Notes: generated by a model not told the origin, from the sequence alone. Shown: positions 14,739-22,602, counted from the first letter of the stretch. The stretch: 26,178 nt of DNA from JAYFNU01 sp964458545 (GCA_964458545.1 CAYWJF010000022.1:1-26178), one strand, 5' to 3'. Translations and numbers: made by a program.

Positions 14739-15817
14739 AGCGTACTCCCGATAAGGTCGTATATCGCTATCGCCGCCGCCGCTTCAACGCAGGGTACGGC
14801 GCGAAGCACCACGCAGGGGTCGTGCCGCCCTTCAATGCTTAGTTTTACGTCGCCGCCCTTTGAAAGACTGACCGAGTCCTGCTCGCGCGCAATTGAGGGC
14901 GTAGGCTTAAAGGCAAGACGGAAGATAATCGGCATTCCGTTGGAAAGACCGCCCTGTATCCCGCCGCTGTTGTTTGTGCGGGTTTTAACCGTTTTGCCGT
15001 CGTAATAAAAGGGGTCGTTATTCTCTGAGCCGCGAAGCGACGCGCACTCAAAGCCGTTGCCAAACTCTATCCCCTTAACGGCGGGTATAGCGAACGCCAC
15101 CGAGGCTATCTTGTTCTCAAGCCCGTCGAAGATAGGCTCGCCTATTCCAACGGGCAGCCCTACCGCGCAGCATTCCACCGTGCCGCCTACCGAGTCGCCT
15201 GCGTCCTTAGCCGCAAGTATCTCTATACACATCTCATCGAAAACGCCGTCTTCAAGCACGGGATTAGCTTTCCTTTTAAGCGCTAAAAGCTCGCCCGCCG
15301 TTACCTCAGTCATAGAAAAACGCCTGTCCTTAACCGCGCCTATTGAGGCTATATGCGCCGCTATCTCTATTCCCTTTTCGCGAAGTAGCTGTAAGCACAC
15401 AGCGCCCGCAAAGCATAACGGCGCGGTAAGGCGCGCGGAGAAATGCCCGCCGCCACGGAAATCGTTAAACCCACCGTATTTGATATTTGCAGGGTAATCC
15501 GCGTGAGAAGGGCGCGGAACGTCCGCTAATAAATCATAATCGGAGGAATGAACGTCTGCGTTAATAAACACGGCGCAAAGCGGCGCGCCGCAGGTAACGT
15601 CGCCCACCACCCCCGAAAGTATATGCGGCTTATCCTTTTCGGTGCGCGCCGTGGTAAGCGCACCGCCGCCCGAAGCTCTTCTTGCGAGAAAGGCTGTTAT
15701 CTCTTCAAAATCAAGCTTCTTTCCCGCGGGTAGACCGTCTATTACTACGCCTATGCCCTCGGAATGGGACTGCCCGAATATGCTTATTTTAACCTTGCTT
15801 CCGAAATTAGATGACAT
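14735..15817 (-). CDS. aroC: Chorismate synthase
   Basis: A 360-aa chorismate synthase, which removes phosphate from EPSP using reduced FMN to give chorismate. Motifs are FGQSHSEGIGVVIDGLPAG (14-32), RPSHADYPANIKYGGFNDFR with RGGGHFSARLTAP, the glycine-rich GGIQGGLSNGMPI and the C-terminal RHDPCVVLRAVPCVEAA. Length is normal. It starts inside the end of aroA (11-base overlap) and its stop overlaps the triple-fusion gene by ATGA, so translation of all three is probably coupled. Confidence 0.96.
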   Translation of the reverse strand: MSSNFGSKVKISIFGQSHSEGIGVVIDGLPAGKKLDFEEITAFLARRASGGGALTTARTEKDKPHILSGVVGDVTCGAPLCAVFINADVHSSDYDLLADVPRPSHADYPANIKYGGFNDFRGGGHFSARLTAPLCFAGAVCLQLLREKGIEIAAHIASIGAVKDRRFSMTEVTAGELLALKRKANPVLEDGVFDEMCIEILAAKDAGDSVGGTVECCAVGLPVGIGEPIFDGLENKIASVAFAIPAVKGIEFGNGFECASLRGSENNDPFYYDGKTVKTRTNNSGGIQGGLSNGMPIIFRLAFKPTPSIAREQDSVSLSKGGDVKLSIEGRHDPCVVLRAVPCVEAAAAIAIYDLIGSTL

Positions 15818-17018
15818 CTGCCGTTCCTCCGAGCTTTATAAAATCGTTAAAGAATGAGGGGTATGACTTTTTTACCGCCTCTGCGTCCGAAATAATAACC
15901 GAGCCCTCGCATATCGCCGACGCTACCGCCGCCGCCATAACTACGCGGTGGTCGTTCGCGCCATTTACCTCCCCGCCTTTTAGGCTTCCGCTTCCGTTCA
16001 CAACAAAACCGTCGCCTATTTCAAAGGCGTTTCCGCCGAGCGAGTTTACCATATCTACGGCGGTTTTTATCCTGTCGCTTTCCTTTAAGCGAAGCCGCGC
16101 GCAGTTAGTAAATATAGTCCTGTCCTTTCGCCCGCAAGCCGCCGCAGAAAGCACGGGCACAAGGTCGGGAATCTCCGAAGCGTCAACGGTTACCTCGCCC
16201 GCCTTCGAAAAAACCTCAAGCGTTTTCTTCACCGCTCTGTCCGCCTGAAATGAAGCCTCGTTTAGTCCGCATACGGAAACGCCGCCGCCGAGAAAGCTTG
16301 CCGTAAGCCAGAACGCCGCGCTTGACCAGTCGCCCTCGGTCTCGTAACAAAGCGGCGAGCGGTATACCTGTTTTCCGTCAACCGAAAAGGAATCTTCGCT
16401 CTGTTTAACTACTACTCCGAACCTATTTAAGGTGTTTATCGTCATCTCCACATACGCCTTCGACTGAAGCTCGGCGGTAAGCTTAACTGTACCACCGCCC
16501 ACCAACGGCAAGGCGAAGAGAAGCCCGCTTATATATTGAGAGCTCACGTCGCCGCGAATAAGGAAATCACCACCCGTAAGTCTGCCCGAAATTTCTATAG
16601 GAAGGGTATCCGCGCTCACGGCGCAGCCGTGGCGGCGAAGCTGTTCGGTAAGTAAAAGCTGAGGGCGAAGCGGAAGCCGTCCGCCGCCCGTGAAAAGCGA
16701 CCTTTTACAAAGCGCCGCCGCTACGGGCATAAGAAAGCGAAGGGTTGAGCCACTCTCGCCGCAGTCAAGCTCACAAAAAAGCCGTCGCTTTCTATCGAGC
16801 GGCGTTACAAGAAGCCCACCGCTTGACGCCTGTACGCCTGCGCCGAGCGAAATCAGCGCGCCGACGGTGGCCTCGATATCGCGCGAAACCGCGTTAAGCC
16901 TAATTTCGCAAATATCGTCCGAAAGCGCCACACAGATAAGCGCGCGGTGTGCGTCAGATTTAGACGTGACCGCGTTTACCGTTCCCTTTAGCTTTCCCTC
17001 GGTGATTCTTACCCGCAT
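15807..17018 (-). CDS. aroA: 3-phosphoshikimate 1-carboxyvinyltransferase (EPSP synthase)
   Basis: A 403-aa EPSP synthase joining shikimate-3-phosphate and PEP. Visible motifs are SKSDAHRALI (19-28) for substrate binding, the DCGESGSTLRFL loop, VSSQYISGLLFALPL, PDLVPVLSAAA with the catalytic aspartate, RLRLKESDR and NDHRVVMAAAVA. The GESGSTLRFL loop differs from the E. coli GNAGTAMRPL form and is typical of other Bacillota. A GGAGGT site lies just before the ATG at 17018, three bases after the aroB stop. Confidence 0.96.
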   Translation of the reverse strand: MRVRITEGKLKGTVNAVTSKSDAHRALICVALSDDICEIRLNAVSRDIEATVGALISLGAGVQASSGGLLVTPLDRKRRLFCELDCGESGSTLRFLMPVAAALCKRSLFTGGGRLPLRPQLLLTEQLRRHGCAVSADTLPIEISGRLTGGDFLIRGDVSSQYISGLLFALPLVGGGTVKLTAELQSKAYVEMTINTLNRFGVVVKQSEDSFSVDGKQVYRSPLCYETEGDWSSAAFWLTASFLGGGVSVCGLNEASFQADRAVKKTLEVFSKAGEVTVDASEIPDLVPVLSAAACGRKDRTIFTNCARLRLKESDRIKTAVDMVNSLGGNAFEIGDGFVVNGSGSLKGGEVNGANDHRVVMAAAVASAICEGSVIISDAEAVKKSYPSFFNDFIKLGGTADVI

Positions 17019-17021
17019 TAA

Positions 17022-18080
17022 CTACCTCCGAAACGCGCTTTTAAAATAGGTCTCTATTTCTTCTGTATTTATCTCAATAAGTGCACACTCGCCAAGCCTT
17101 TTCGGCGCTACCACCGTAAGCCTTTCGCCCTTTCGTTTCTTGTCGTGAAGAGCTATCTTCGCAAGCTCTTCCGGCTCAAGCTCACAGGAAACAGGAAGTC
17201 CGTTCTTAGTAAGCACCGCTTTTATACGCTCAAGCGTTTCGGTATTACTCACACCCATAGCGAGTGCCGCCGCCGTTTCGTAAACCATACCCGCCGCTAC
17301 GGCGTTTCCGTGGCTTATTTTATAGCCGCTTGCCTTTTCTATAGCGTGACCAACTGTATGCCCGAAATTCAGAAGCTGTCGCGCGGCGTTATCCCGCTCG
17401 TCCTTCTCAACTAACGCCGCCTTTACCTTTACGCAACGCTCAATTACTTCTTCCGCCTTGTTTGCTGAGAAGCCGTTTTCTAATAGCGCAAACAGCCTTT
17501 CGTCCGCTATCACGCCCGTCTTTATCGCCTCAGCCACGCCCTCGGCAATCTGCGCTTGTTCAAGTGTCATAAGCATATTTGTGTCGCAAAGCACAAGCCT
17601 CGGCTGCCAGAAGGAACCAAGAAGGTTCTTTCCGCTTTCAAGGTTGCAACCCGTCTTGCCGCCCACGGCGGAATCTACCATAGCAAGAAGGGTGGTCGGC
17701 ACGTTTACGAAGGGTAATCCTCTTAAGTATACCGAAGCCGCGAAGCCTGCCATATCACCCGTTACGCCACCGCCCAAAGCCACGACGATATCCGAGCGGG
17801 TAAGTCCGCTTTCGGCAAGAAAATTAACTATATTTAGAGCAGTAGTAGGGGTTTTACTCTGTTCGCCATTTTTATAGGTAAAGCGAACCGTCGAAAAGCC
17901 CTTTTCCTGTAAGGAGCGTTCTGCCGTTTCGGCGTAAAGAGCGCCTACCTTGTCGTCGGTAATAATCGCCGCCTTACATGGCGTAAGCAACTTCGATACG
18001 TTTTCTCCAAGCGCCTGCAGAAGTCCCTCGCCTATTAAAACCTCATAGCTCGTTGAAGCGTTGACGGTTAGTCTTTTCAT
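17022..18080 (-). CDS. aroB: 3-dehydroquinate synthase
   Basis: A 352-aa enzyme converting DAHP to 3-dehydroquinate with NAD and a divalent metal. The NAD/substrate region NGEQSK, GGGVTGDMAGFAASVYLRG, VPTTLLAMVDSAVGGKTG and the metal ligand segments EGVAEAIK, NFGHTVGHAIE and SHGNAVAAGM are all present. Its ATG overlaps the tyrA stop by four bases, and GGGAG lies within the end of tyrA. It is the second enzyme of the pathway, encoded third in the operon. Confidence 0.96.
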   Translation of the reverse strand: MKRLTVNASTSYEVLIGEGLLQALGENVSKLLTPCKAAIITDDKVGALYAETAERSLQEKGFSTVRFTYKNGEQSKTPTTALNIVNFLAESGLTRSDIVVALGGGVTGDMAGFAASVYLRGLPFVNVPTTLLAMVDSAVGGKTGCNLESGKNLLGSFWQPRLVLCDTNMLMTLEQAQIAEGVAEAIKTGVIADERLFALLENGFSANKAEEVIERCVKVKAALVEKDERDNAARQLLNFGHTVGHAIEKASGYKISHGNAVAAGMVYETAAALAMGVSNTETLERIKAVLTKNGLPVSCELEPEELAKIALHDKKRKGERLTVVAPKRLGECALIEINTEEIETYFKSAFRR

Positions 18081-18925
18081 ACGCTCATATCTCCCTCGTC
18101 CGCCTTCTCCTTACATTCACGTCCCTCGCGAAGCAGCTGTATAAGCTCCTCTTCATTTTTTGCCTTTATTGCGTTCTTGTATTCTCTCAGATGCTCTATT
18201 ACGGTATCAATCTCTGTTTCGAGGTTGTCCGCGTTTTCAAGGAAAAGCTCCGTCCACATCCGTTCGTTGAGCCTTGCGACGCGGGTCATATCCTTATAGC
18301 TACCCGCCGAAAAGCCTGTATGCGAAAGCGCTGTAGGGCTTTTGATATAGGCGCTTGATACGACGTGTGCGAGCTGAGAGGTGTAGGCTATTATCTCGTC
18401 GTGGTGCGCGGGGGTGGTAATTTCAAAGTTCGTGAAGCCGAGCTCCGCCCAGTATTTTTTAATTCTTCCCAAAAGCTCAATGCTTTCGTTCTCTTTAGGG
18501 GTAAGGATAACAGAAGCGTTATTAAACAACTTTCTTTGCGCGTTATCAAAGCCCGAGCGCTCGGTTCCAGCCATAGGGTGTGCGCCGATAAAGCTAAAGC
18601 CGTGCTCTTCCGCTACAGGAAAAAGCTTGTCGCAAACAAAGCGCTTTACGCCGCAAGTATCCATAACCACAGCGCCCTTTTTAATAAGCGAAGCCTTCTC
18701 CTTGACAAAATCTACGCATATTTGCGGATAGGTCGCGATAAAAAGGATATCGCAAAGCGGAATAAGCTCGTCGGTCAGCTCGTTATCTATCGCTTCGAGG
18801 AGCCTTGCCTTGCAAGCAACAGGCGCAGAAATATCGCGTCCGAGTACCGTATCGGAGGTGGAATGCTTTATTGCCTTCGCTATCGAGCCGCCTATAAGCC
18901 CTAAGCCTACAATTCCGACATACAT
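18077..18925 (-). CDS. tyrA: Prephenate dehydrogenase
   Basis: A 282-aa TyrA that oxidatively decarboxylates prephenate to 4-hydroxyphenylpyruvate, the committed tyrosine step. The Rossmann motif GLGLIGGS is at 7-14. IGAHPMAGTERSG (113-125, His116) and TPAHHDEIIAYTSQLAHVVSSA are catalytic and substrate regions. There is no C-terminal ACT domain, so feedback probably acts through the attenuator and AroF rather than here. It follows aroF after four bases, with a GAGG site embedded in the aroF end. Putting a Tyr-specific enzyme second in the operon fits the Tyr-rich leader peptide. Confidence 0.95.
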   Translation of the reverse strand: MYVGIVGLGLIGGSIAKAIKHSTSDTVLGRDISAPVACKARLLEAIDNELTDELIPLCDILFIATYPQICVDFVKEKASLIKKGAVVMDTCGVKRFVCDKLFPVAEEHGFSFIGAHPMAGTERSGFDNAQRKLFNNASVILTPKENESIELLGRIKKYWAELGFTNFEITTPAHHDEIIAYTSQLAHVVSSAYIKSPTALSHTGFSAGSYKDMTRVARLNERMWTELFLENADNLETEIDTVIEHLREYKNAIKAKNEEELIQLLREGRECKEKADEGDMSV

Positions 18926-18929
18926 AATC

Positions 18930-19949
18930 TTAACCTCGCGCGCCCTGACCGTAAGAGTACGGTCTTATAGCAAACACCGCTTTCGCCACGTCCTCAAATG
19001 CCTCGGGGGTAAGCGACTGCGCTCCGTCACAAAGAGCGTGCTGCGGGTCATTATGCACCTCAATAATAAGCCCGTCACAGCCCGCCGCTACAGCCGCGAG
19101 CGCAAGCGGCTTTACAAGCGAATAGGTGCCGCAGGCGTGACTTGGGTCAACTATTACAGGAAGGTGCGTCTGTTTTTTTAGAACGGGAATAGCCGAGATA
19201 TCCAAGGTGTTTCTTGTGGAGGTTTCAAAGGTGCGTATACCCCGCTCGCAGACTATTACGTTTTCGTTTCCGCCCGCCATAATATATTCGGCGCTCATTA
19301 AAAGCTCCTCTATAGTATTCGCGAGCCCTCGCTTTAGAAGTATAGGCTTCTTCGTTCTGCCAAGCTCTTTTAAAAGCTCGAAGTTCTGCATATTCCTCGC
19401 GCCCACCTGAACAAGGTCAACCTCCTCAAAAAGCGGAAGCTGGGAGATTTCCATTATTTCGCTTACTACGGGAAGCCCCGTTTCCTTCTTCGCCTCAAGA
19501 ATAAGCTCTATGCCGCTTCCGCCGAGCCCCTGAAAAGAATAAGGCGAGGTGCGCGGCTTAAACGCTCCGCCGCGCAGCATAGTAGCGCCCGACGCCTTTA
19601 CGTCCCGCGCTACGGTAACAATCTGTTCCTTCGTTTCCACCGAACAGGGTCCCGCGATTATCCCAAAATTGCCTTTTCCGAATTTAACACCGCCCGCTTC
19701 AACCACGCTGTCGTCTGGGTGAAATTTGCGGTTCGCGTTCTTGTAAGGCTCCTGTATTCGTTTAACGTCTTCAACTATAGAAAGCGAGCGTATAAGGTCA
19801 ATATCAACGACGGTGGTATCACCCACAAGACCTAAAACAAGGCTGCTTTCGCCCTCGCTTTCGTGTATAGAAACGCCGAGACTTAAAAGCCAATTTTTTA
19901 GATTTTTTAGCTGCTTCTCGTCGGGATGCTTCTTCAGTACGACTACCAT
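18930..19949 (-). CDS. aroF: 3-deoxy-7-phosphoheptulonate (DAHP) synthase, AroA-Q/type I-beta with N-terminal regulatory domain
   Basis: A 339-aa DAHP synthase condensing PEP and erythrose-4-phosphate. Residues 1-70 are a ferredoxin-like domain of the kind that gives Tyr/Phe feedback in Thermotoga-type enzymes. The barrel follows, with AGPCSVE (99-105), RGGAFKPRTSPYSFQG (126-141), KRGL and DPSHACG. Likely metal ligands are Cys102, His271, Glu297 and Asp308, matching the family pattern. It is the first structural gene of the operon. AGAGGAA lies upstream of the ATG, directly after the attenuator terminator. Confidence 0.96.
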   Translation of the reverse strand: MVVVLKKHPDEKQLKNLKNWLLSLGVSIHESEGESSLVLGLVGDTTVVDIDLIRSLSIVEDVKRIQEPYKNANRKFHPDDSVVEAGGVKFGKGNFGIIAGPCSVETKEQIVTVARDVKASGATMLRGGAFKPRTSPYSFQGLGGSGIELILEAKKETGLPVVSEIMEISQLPLFEEVDLVQVGARNMQNFELLKELGRTKKPILLKRGLANTIEELLMSAEYIMAGGNENVIVCERGIRTFETSTRNTLDISAIPVLKKQTHLPVIVDPSHACGTYSLVKPLALAAVAAGCDGLIIEVHNDPQHALCDGAQSLTPEAFEDVAKAVFAIRPYSYGQGARG

Positions 19950-19967
19950 TTAATTCTTCCTCTTTTC

Positions 19968-20003
19968 AAAATAAAAGCTTCGCAGTGTTTTACTGCGAAG
20001 CTT
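19968..20003 (-). terminator. Attenuator terminator ahead of aroF
   Basis: On the minus strand AAGCTTCGCAGT (20003-19992) pairs perfectly with ACTGCGAAGCTT (19986-19975) across an AAAAC loop, followed by TTATTTT (19974-19968). It lies after the leader peptide and about 20 bases before aroF, so it would stop transcripts before the first structural gene unless the antiterminator forms. Confidence 0.92.
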
Positions 20004-20034
20004 AGTTAATTACTTGTCGGTAGTAATTATAGGC
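20000..20034 (-). promoter_or_regulatory. Antiterminator hairpin of the aromatic operon leader
   Basis: On the minus strand GCCTATAATTACT (20034-20022) pairs with AGTAATTA and, past an AC bulge, TAAGC (20014-20000). The core is an uninterrupted 8-bp stem TAATTACT/AGTAATTA with loop ACCGACA. The outer part takes the first bases of the terminator's 5' arm, so the two hairpins exclude each other. The 5' arm begins three bases after the leader stop codon, where a ribosome at the stop codon would cover it. This is the geometry of classical attenuation. No folding energy was computed. Confidence 0.7.
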
Positions 20035-20037
20035 TCG

Positions 20038-20130
20038 TTATACAGCAAAACACGAATATGCCCTATCGCGGTAATAGTACGCGTTAAGGCAGTAATAGCT
20101 GTTTTTTGCGGTAAAACTAAACGTTCCCAT
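20038..20130 (-). CDS. Tyr/Phe-rich leader peptide of the aroF operon
   Basis: A 30-codon frame starting ATG at 20130 and ending TAA at 20040-20038, too short for ordinary gene calling. GGAAG lies five bases before the ATG, and the promoter is about 30 bp upstream. The peptide has six Tyr (residues 12, 13, 18, 19, 20, 25) and three Phe (4, 6, 28) in 30 residues, with the runs SYYC and AYYYRDRAY. Tyr alone is 20 percent, against a few percent in normal proteins. Scarce charged tRNA-Tyr would stall the ribosome well before the stop codon and leave the antiterminator free. With enough Tyr the ribosome reaches the stop codon and masks it, so the terminator forms. The function is inferred from composition and position. 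Confidence 0.85.
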   Translation of the reverse strand: MGTFSFTAKNSYYCLNAYYYRDRAYSCFAV

Positions 20131-20157
20131 AACTGCTTCCTTTAGCTTGTTAAGGGA

Positions 20158-20186
20158 ATTCTACCACAAAACTTTAGCAATGTAAA
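20158..20186 (-). promoter_or_regulatory. Main promoter of the aromatic operon
   Basis: On the minus strand TTTACA (20186-20181) and TAGAAT (20163-20158) are separated by 17 bp, with an extended -10 TGG just before the hexamer. Transcription would start near 20151, giving a leader of about 200 nt to aroF. The -35 lies only a few bases after the stop codon of the upstream GNAT gene. Confidence 0.85.
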
Positions 20187-20189
20187 GCC

Positions 20190-20933
20190 CTAAATCGTTT
20201 TATTTTCTTCGGTATACATTTCGCTCCACGCGGCAACGAAGCCCGTGTTCGCGGCAACCCTTTGCGATTTTATATGCGACTGCGACGTGCCGTAATAAGG
20301 CACCGCGCCCAAGCGTTCCGTTTCGCGCCGCGCGAGCGCCACAAGGTAAGAACCTATACCTCTCCCCTTGCCCTTATCGGTCACGTTTATGCCTATCTGC
20401 CACATAGTAGTACTGTCGGCGCTCGCCCCCGCCATACCAAGTATCTCGCCATTCTCCACGGCGGTCACGGCGAACATATCGGGTGCTTCGGGGATAAAGG
20501 CAAGCGCCTCGTCGAAGCGGTTGTCTCCCTTAAAGCAAAGGAGCTCTTCTTTGTTATACCACACCGTTTCGAAGCGTTTTTCGGGCTCGGCGCAGGGATT
20601 CTCGGGCAGATAAAAGGGGTGAACCTCTGCTATAGTTATTCCGAACCGCTCTATTTCACGATTTATTCTATCGAGCTTTTTAAATTCAAAGAACCACGCG
20701 GAGTTCGCGTCGCCGTAGCTCTCCTTCATATAATCAAGAATGTCGCGCCGCGCGCTGACGATTAGCTTTCCGTTTACGCAAGCTGCCTTCAAATGGCAGT
20801 CGTCCGTCTTAAATCGCCGTCTTCCCTCAAGTAGCTTTCTTTCAACAAATATATTCTCCTTACTCGCGACCTCCTCGGGCATACAGCCATAATCGAGCGC
20901 GAGCTGGTTATAAAGCGTCTGTCTTATATCCAT
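20190..20933 (-). CDS. GNAT-family N-acetyltransferase
   Basis: A 247-aa protein. The C-terminal half (about 120-240) is a GNAT domain with the acetyl-CoA motif KGKGRGIGSYL (187-197), preceded by INVTDKG and followed by the family-like SQSHIKSQRVAANTGF segment. Residues 1-110 form a separate N-terminal region without a recognised name. The acceptor is unknown. The ATG at 20933 has an AGAGGT site. It sits in the same direction as the aromatic operon, with no terminator between them, so some of its transcripts may run into the attenuator. It has its own promoter and diverges from the radical SAM gene. Confidence 0.85.
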   Translation of the reverse strand: MDIRQTLYNQLALDYGCMPEEVASKENIFVERKLLEGRRRFKTDDCHLKAACVNGKLIVSARRDILDYMKESYGDANSAWFFEFKKLDRINREIERFGITIAEVHPFYLPENPCAEPEKRFETVWYNKEELLCFKGDNRFDEALAFIPEAPDMFAVTAVENGEILGMAGASADSTTMWQIGINVTDKGKGRGIGSYLVALARRETERLGAVPYYGTSQSHIKSQRVAANTGFVAAWSEMYTEENKTI

Positions 20934-20951
20934 AGTATTACCTCTTTATAA

Positions 20952-20980
20952 AGTATATCATTATAAATAGATTTCCTCAA
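20952..20980 (-). promoter_or_regulatory. Promoter for the GNAT gene
   Basis: Minus-strand TTGAGG (20980-20975) and TATACT (20957-20952) are spaced by 17 bp, 19 bp before the start codon region. Confidence 0.6.
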
Positions 20981-20982
20981 TA

Positions 20983-21011
20983 TTGCTTTTAGCGGCGTTT
21001 CGTGTAATAAT
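20983..21011 (+). promoter_or_regulatory. Promoter for the radical SAM gene
   Basis: TTGCTT (20983-20988) and AATAAT (21006-21011) are spaced by 17 bp, with an extended TGT before the -10. The GAGGTAGG ribosome site follows at about 21021. Confidence 0.5.
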
Positions 21012-21032
21012 TCATTTATCGAGGTAGGTTTT

Positions 21033-21914
21033 ATGGGCTGTACGCTTTGCCCGAGAGGGTGTAATATAGAACGCAGTGAAAAGCGGGGCTTCTGCGGCGT
21101 TGGAGACACGCTTAAGGTAGCGCGCGCCGCGCTTCATTTTTGGGAGGAGCCCTGCATATCGGGAGAAGAGGGCTCTGGCGCGGTATTCTTTTCAGGCTGT
21201 CCGCTTCACTGCGTATACTGCCAAAACCGTGAGATTTCCGGCGGGCGCGCCGGCAAGGAGATAACGGTCATGCGGCTCTCAGAAATATTCTTAGAGCTTC
21301 AAGCGAAGGGCGCGAACAATATTAACCTCGTTACTCCCACCCACTATGCCCCGAAGATAAAAAAGGCGCTGAGCCTCGCAAAGGCGAACGGGCTTCGCTT
21401 ACCCGTCGTTTATAACTGCGGCGGCTATGAAAGCGTCGGGACCCTTAGGTCGCTTGAGGGCTTGATTGACATTTATCTTCCCGATTTTAAGTATTTCTCT
21501 CGTTTTCTTTCAAAAAAGTATTCGAACGCGCCCGACTACTTCGAAGTAGCGAAGGCGGCGCTTTTTGAAATGGTGCGGCAGGTGGGTAGCGCATGCTTTG
21601 ATGAGCGCGGCATTATGACACGGGGCGTTATTGTCCGCCACCTTGTTCTACCGACACACGCAAGTGATTCACTAAAGGTAATTAATTATTTGTATAAGAC
21701 CTACTGTGATAGGATATATATTTCGATAATGAACCAGTTTACGCCGAATGAGGGGTGCAAAGCCTTTCCCGAGCTTTTTCGCGCGGTTACTGCCGAGGAA
21801 TACGGTGAGGTAGTTAATTTCGCCGTAAATTTGGGCGTAACAAACGGCTTTACTCAAGAAAGCGGCACGGCAAGCGAAAGCTTTATCCCTCCCTTTGACT
21901 GCGAGGGAGTATAG
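21033..21914 (+). CDS. PflX-like radical SAM protein (pyruvate formate-lyase activase homologue)
   Basis: A 293-aa radical SAM protein. The SAM-binding cluster motif is GCPLHCVYCQN (55-65; Cys56, Cys60, Cys63, a CxxxCxxC). A second N-terminal cysteine set, MGCTLCPRGC with Cys21 in GFCGVG, matches the PflX/COG1313 group and may hold another metal site. The downstream TPTHYAPKI and PDFKYF segments also fit that group. A GAGGTAGG site precedes the ATG. These proteins resemble glycyl-radical enzyme activases, but their target is generally unknown, and no glycyl radical enzyme is seen in the window. It appears monocistronic and needs anaerobic conditions to work. Confidence 0.87.
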   Translation: MGCTLCPRGCNIERSEKRGFCGVGDTLKVARAALHFWEEPCISGEEGSGAVFFSGCPLHCVYCQNREISGGRAGKEITVMRLSEIFLELQAKGANNINLVTPTHYAPKIKKALSLAKANGLRLPVVYNCGGYESVGTLRSLEGLIDIYLPDFKYFSRFLSKKYSNAPDYFEVAKAALFEMVRQVGSACFDERGIMTRGVIVRHLVLPTHASDSLKVINYLYKTYCDRIYISIMNQFTPNEGCKAFPELFRAVTAEEYGEVVNFAVNLGVTNGFTQESGTASESFIPPFDCEGV

Positions 21915-21948
21915 AAAACGTGATATTAACGGAATTAAGCGTTTTCTA
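21912..21948 (+). terminator. Weak hairpin after the radical SAM gene
   Basis: TAGAAAACG (21912-21920) pairs with CGTTTTCTA (21940-21948) around a 19-base loop, followed by a T-rich stretch. A plausible but weak terminator. Confidence 0.4.
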
Positions 21949-21982
21949 ATCTTCTTTTAATATTCCGCGCATTTCCTTTTAA

Positions 21983-22015
21983 TTTTTGTTGTGCATAATA
22001 AGCTCACAACAAAAA
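21983..22015 (+). promoter_or_regulatory. Perfect 11-bp palindrome over the promoter of the UBA-domain gene
   Basis: TTTTTGTTGTG (21983-21993) is the exact complement of CACAACAAAAA (22005-22015), with an 11-base centre containing the -10-like CATAAT (21994-21999). It lies 22 bp before the ATG and just upstream of GGAGGT. A repressor operator is the likely reading. A terminator is less likely because it is followed by A, not T. Confidence 0.5.
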
Positions 22016-22036
22016 AACAAACGGAGGTACACATTA

Positions 22037-22597
22037 ATGGCACAGAAACTTGAGCAGGTTGAAAAGCTTGTAGAAAAGACAGGAGTAAGCTACAGCGAGG
22101 CTAAGGCGGCGCTTGAGCAGGCTAACGGAGATATGCTCGACGCGCTCATCTACCTTGAGGAGCAAGGAAAGATAAGGAAGGAAACGGCTAAGAACGACAA
22201 TGCCGCCTTCAATACCTATACCACCAACCGCACCTACACAAGCGGCGAGCACAAGGAAAGCAAAACCGCCGAGAACTTTAAGGAAACAACAAAAAGCTTC
22301 GGCGAATGGCTTAAGAGCATCTTCGATAAGGGTAACTCAAACTACCTCGAGATGTATCGCGACGGTGAGCGGAAATTCTCCCTTCCTGTAACAGTCTTTG
22401 TAATTCTTCTTATCTTCGGCTTCTGGATAGTCCTTCCCCTAATGATTGTGGCGCTCTTCTTCAACTGCCGCTTTCGCTTTTCGGGCAACGAGCTCGGTAA
22501 GGAATCGGTGAACAACGCTATGGGCAAGGCGACCGACATCGCAGACGGTATTAAGAGCGAGGTCGTAGAGATAGTAAACAATAACGAGAACAAATAA
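22037..22597 (+). CDS. UBA-like/DUF4342 domain membrane protein
   Basis: A 186-aa protein. Residues 3-45 are a UBA/TS-N-like three-helix domain (VEKLVEKTGVSYSEAKAALE and GDMLDALIYLEEQ), as at the N terminus of EF-Ts. A polar linker (about 46-110) is followed by a hydrophobic stretch (about 114-142, LPVTVFVILLIFGFWIVLP), long enough for one or two membrane passes, and a charged C-terminal tail with an amphipathic segment. This layout is that of DUF4342 proteins common in Clostridia, whose function is unknown. The start at 22037 is chosen for its GGAGGT site and the domain boundary. It precedes a two-component system, separated by a strong hairpin. Confidence 0.82.
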   Translation: MAQKLEQVEKLVEKTGVSYSEAKAALEQANGDMLDALIYLEEQGKIRKETAKNDNAAFNTYTTNRTYTSGEHKESKTAENFKETTKSFGEWLKSIFDKGNSNYLEMYRDGERKFSLPVTVFVILLIFGFWIVLPLMIVALFFNCRFRFSGNELGKESVNNAMGKATDIADGIKSEVVEIVNNNENK

Positions 22598-22602
22598 CTT
22601 CT

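Noticed and set aside
18365..18904. Long antisense frames, for example 179 codons opposite tyrA, 167 opposite the GNAT gene and 152 opposite the long U32 gene
   Set aside because: They lie wholly opposite well-supported genes, show low-complexity composition and have no ribosome sites.
20066..20090. ACCGCG in the aroF leader considered as part of a T-box riboswitch
   Set aside because: The required AGGGUGG part is missing, the bases fall inside Tyr/Arg codons of the leader frame, and the leader is too short for the T-box specifier stem.
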